The notes below the pieces were generated by a model. It was given only the letters and a program-made list of their open reading frames with translations. It was not told the origin of the DNA and searched no databases. Shown in pieces: positions 62,361 through 64,000 of a stretch of DNA of 64,000 bases. The position numbers were made by a program, and so were the translations under genes. Within the stretch, counting starts at the first letter, position 1; each line of letters starts with the position of its first letter. Source of the DNA: Minicystis rosea (GTDB taxonomy: Bacteria; Myxococcota_A; Polyangia; Polyangiales; Polyangiaceae); assembly GCA_001931535.1 (NCBI GenBank), contig CP016211.1, forward strand, positions 15,143,501-15,207,500, written 5' to 3'.

Positions 62361-62503
62361 CCGATCGAGAGCACACACACGCGGGGCTCGAGAGCGCGAA
62401 GCTCGTGGGCGTCGATCCTGCGGAGTATTTGCGGCGCGCCGTTGCGGCCGCGTTCGCGGGCGAAGACGTGCCGCTACCGCACGAGTTCGCGGCGACGAGC
62501 TGA
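62361..62503 (+). pseudogene. IS66-like transposase C-terminal fragment
   Basis: The plus frame gives HAGLESAKLVGVDPAEYLRR and AVAAAFAGEDVPLPHEFAAT to a stop at 62503. The ESAKL-x-GVDP-x-x-YL pattern followed by LPHE is the typical end of IS66-type transposases. The rest of the gene is missing. From 62504 to 62675 nothing is recognised. Confidence 0.55.
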
Positions 62504-62675
62504 CAGCGGCTGCCCCGCTCCGTTGCGGCCGGCGATCACGGAACGAGGTGGGTGTCACGACGGGGGACGGCGGGGACTTACGGATGTCCTGTGAGGACGA
62601 CTGACCGTCCTTGACATCGCTGAGAGCCCCGGGCTCTTCTGCACGGTGGTGCGCGACGAGCCAGAAGCGGATGGC

Positions 62676-63802
62676 ATGCACGGGGGCGGAGCACGCCGTC
62701 GCCGTCGCGAGGCCACGCCGGGAGCCGCGCGGCGGACCGGGATCGGCGTCATCCTGGCCTGGCTCGCCGCCTCGACCGTGGCGCTCGCCGACAAGCCCGC
62801 TAAGCCTCCTCCGAAGGGCCAGGAGGCTCGTCCTCCGTCGAGGCGAGGTGGCGCGCAGACGCGGGGACGCAATCCGAAGCCGAGCCCCACCGCAGCGGTC
62901 TCCGCGAAGCCGATCGAGCCGCCCCACCGACCATCGCCGTTCGACGACTCCACCTCGAACACCCCGCGCGCCATCGGGCCTCAAGGCGTCTCCGCCATGA
63001 AGACGTCGCGATCGGGCGCGAAGTCGCATCCCGAAGAACCGCTCTTGCCCCCGGCGGCCCAGGTTCAGAGCAACCCGCCCGTGGCGATCCCTGTCCAGCA
63101 AGGATCCGGTGCCCAGCAGGAGGCCCAGGAGTCGAGCACGCACGCCGTCGATGTCGACGACCGCTCGTTTGCCGACGTGGTAGCGCTCGTCGGCGAGCGC
63201 GGCTTCAAGTGCTCCGGGATCGTGGTCCGGGCCGACTTCGTGCTCTCGGCGCGCCATTGCCTCCCGGTCGACGAGGTGCGGGTGGGCGCGAAGGTGAGCC
63301 AGCCCCTCCAGGTGCGGAAGGTCCTGGGGAGCTTCGTTCCTGATGATGCCCAGTTGGACGTCGCGCTCCTCCGCGTCGAGCCGCTCGCCGGGATCGCCCC
63401 GCGGCCGAGGCGCGCGCAGGGCCAGAATGCGGTGCCGACGGGCCGCCTCCGGGTCATCGGGTTCGGCAGCAACGAGGAGAGCGGCCGGAAGGGCGCGGGC
63501 ACCAAGCGCTTCGGCGACGTCATGACCCTCGGCTGGGGTTGCGACGCCGAGCGGCAGAGGCGAGGGCAATGCGCTCCCGGTCGCGATCTCGTCGTCGTGA
63601 GCCCTGGCACCGTCGACACCTGCAACGGCGACAGCGGCGGGCCCATCCTCGAGCCGCAAGGCGATCACTACCGCCTCGTCGGCATCACGTCCCACGCGCT
63701 CGGGGGGTGCAGCACGCGTGCAGCGCGGGCGGCGTGTACACCCGTCTCGACGTCACGGATGCCTGGATACAATCGGTCCTCCACGCGGAGAAACACAAAT
63801 GA
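62676..63802 (+). pseudogene. Trypsin-like serine protease with a frameshift in a G run
   Basis: From ATG 62676 the product has a basic N-terminus and signal peptide (IGVILAWLAASTVALADKP), a Pro-rich linker of about 120 residues and an S1 protease domain. His is in DFVLSARHCLP, Asp in DAQLDVALLRVE, Ser in DTCNGDSGGPIL. At a run of six G (about 63706-63711) the frame breaks; one more G would continue into CSAGGVYTRLDVTDAWIQSV and a stop at 63802. That stop overlaps the next gene's ATG (ATGA), which supports the restored frame. As written, the last ~30 residues are replaced by an unrelated tail. Confidence 0.8.
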
Positions 63803-64000
63803 AGGTGCGGAGTTTGGGGACATATGCTTTGGCCCTGGTCGCGTGGATGGTCGGTTGGGCGATCGTCTTCGTCTGTTCGACAGCAGAAGCGGCGCCGCCG
63901 AAGGAGGCCCACATTTCGCTCGACCATCCTGCTAGCAGGCTCGTGCTGAAGAAGATCCCGGTCGCCCTGGCCATCAGCCAGGAGCCCATGACACGCACTC
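63799..64000 (+). CDS. Exported protein, partial (runs off window)
   Basis: ATG 63799 overlaps the restored protease stop. The frame MKVRSLGTYALALVAWMVGW continues with a signal peptide (AIVFVCSTAEAAPP) and about 30 more residues (HISLDHPASRLVLKKIPVAL) to the window end. Likely an operon partner of the protease. Family unknown. Confidence 0.65.
   Translation, partial: MKVRSLGTYALALVAWMVGWAIVFVCSTAEAAPPKEAHISLDHPASRLVLKKIPVALAISQEPMTRT

Noticed and set aside
62286..63695. 469-residue minus frame over the protease
   Set aside because: Antisense of the serine protease, which has a full catalytic triad on the plus strand.
1..64000. tRNA, rRNA or riboswitch genes
   Set aside because: I looked for cloverleaf-type and conserved rRNA sequence and found none I could support; small structured RNAs cannot be ruled out by eye.

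Overview
The window is high-GC DNA with dense coding, many GTG/TTG starts and ATGA/GTGA stop-start overlaps. It carries several Hanks-type Ser/Thr kinases, a PEGA/TPR protein, glycine-rich lipoproteins, a type VI secretion (T6SS) accessory locus with VgrG, DUF2169 and RHS proteins, and many decayed insertion sequences. Together these point to a myxobacterium, most likely of the Polyangiales/Sorangiineae; this is inference from gene content, as no rRNA or tRNA gene was seen.

Layout. (1) 1-10.3 kb, minus strand: a probable operon of a small protein, a sigma-70-family factor, DUF2169, VgrG-3, VgrG-2, a DUF6484-like protein, VgrG-1 and a thiolase-fold protein cut by the window edge; all but two junctions are 4-base overlaps or short gaps. 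(2) 10.5-17.3 kb, plus strand: two Ser/Thr kinases, a membrane-anchored Pro/Ser/Ala-rich protein, a PEGA/TPR protein and a Gly-rich lipoprotein, divergent from (1) across a long inverted repeat. (3) 17.4-23.3 kb: an RHS effector with a PAAR-like N-terminus and a small C-terminal toxin, followed by three full paralogous candidate immunity genes and a truncated fourth. (4) 23.3-29 kb: an IS110 remnant, a PAS/STAS regulator, then an aromatic prenyltransferase, a threonine-aldolase-family enzyme and a SAM methyltransferase, which may form a small biosynthetic locus. (5) 29.0-36.5 kb: a patchwork of IS66, IS21 and other remnants with fragments of a DAC-like gene and an RHS gene, two perfect 22-bp palindromes and an unstudied two-gene operon ending in a GNAT protein.

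(6) 36.7-41.7 kb: the most interesting locus. A 1350-residue protein joins a STAND NTPase, a long TPR-like region and a PtuA/OLD-like ABC-type ATPase; 4 bases later comes an HNH nuclease with PtuB-type motifs. It looks like a Septu-type anti-phage system carrying an NLR-like sensor. (7) 41.7-47.9 kb: an IS graveyard (IS630, two IS66 remnants in opposite orientation) that has broken a metal-efflux RND gene and a Ser/Thr kinase. (8) 48-64 kb: mostly secreted or lipoprotein genes, a PAPS-reductase-like pair, a beta-helix lipoprotein, a zinc-ribbon/deaminase-fold protein, a 44-bp tandem repeat, a frameshifted trypsin-like protease, and three copies of a ~120-185 bp dispersed element (called R1 here), each of which abuts a truncated gene.

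How the parts may work together: regions 1-3 make up a regulated T6SS spike/effector arsenal (sigma factor and kinases as control, VgrG/DUF2169/PAAR-RHS as spike and cargo, tandem immunity genes as protection). Region 6 would give phage defence. The rest is accessory genome shaped by insertion sequences and deletions.
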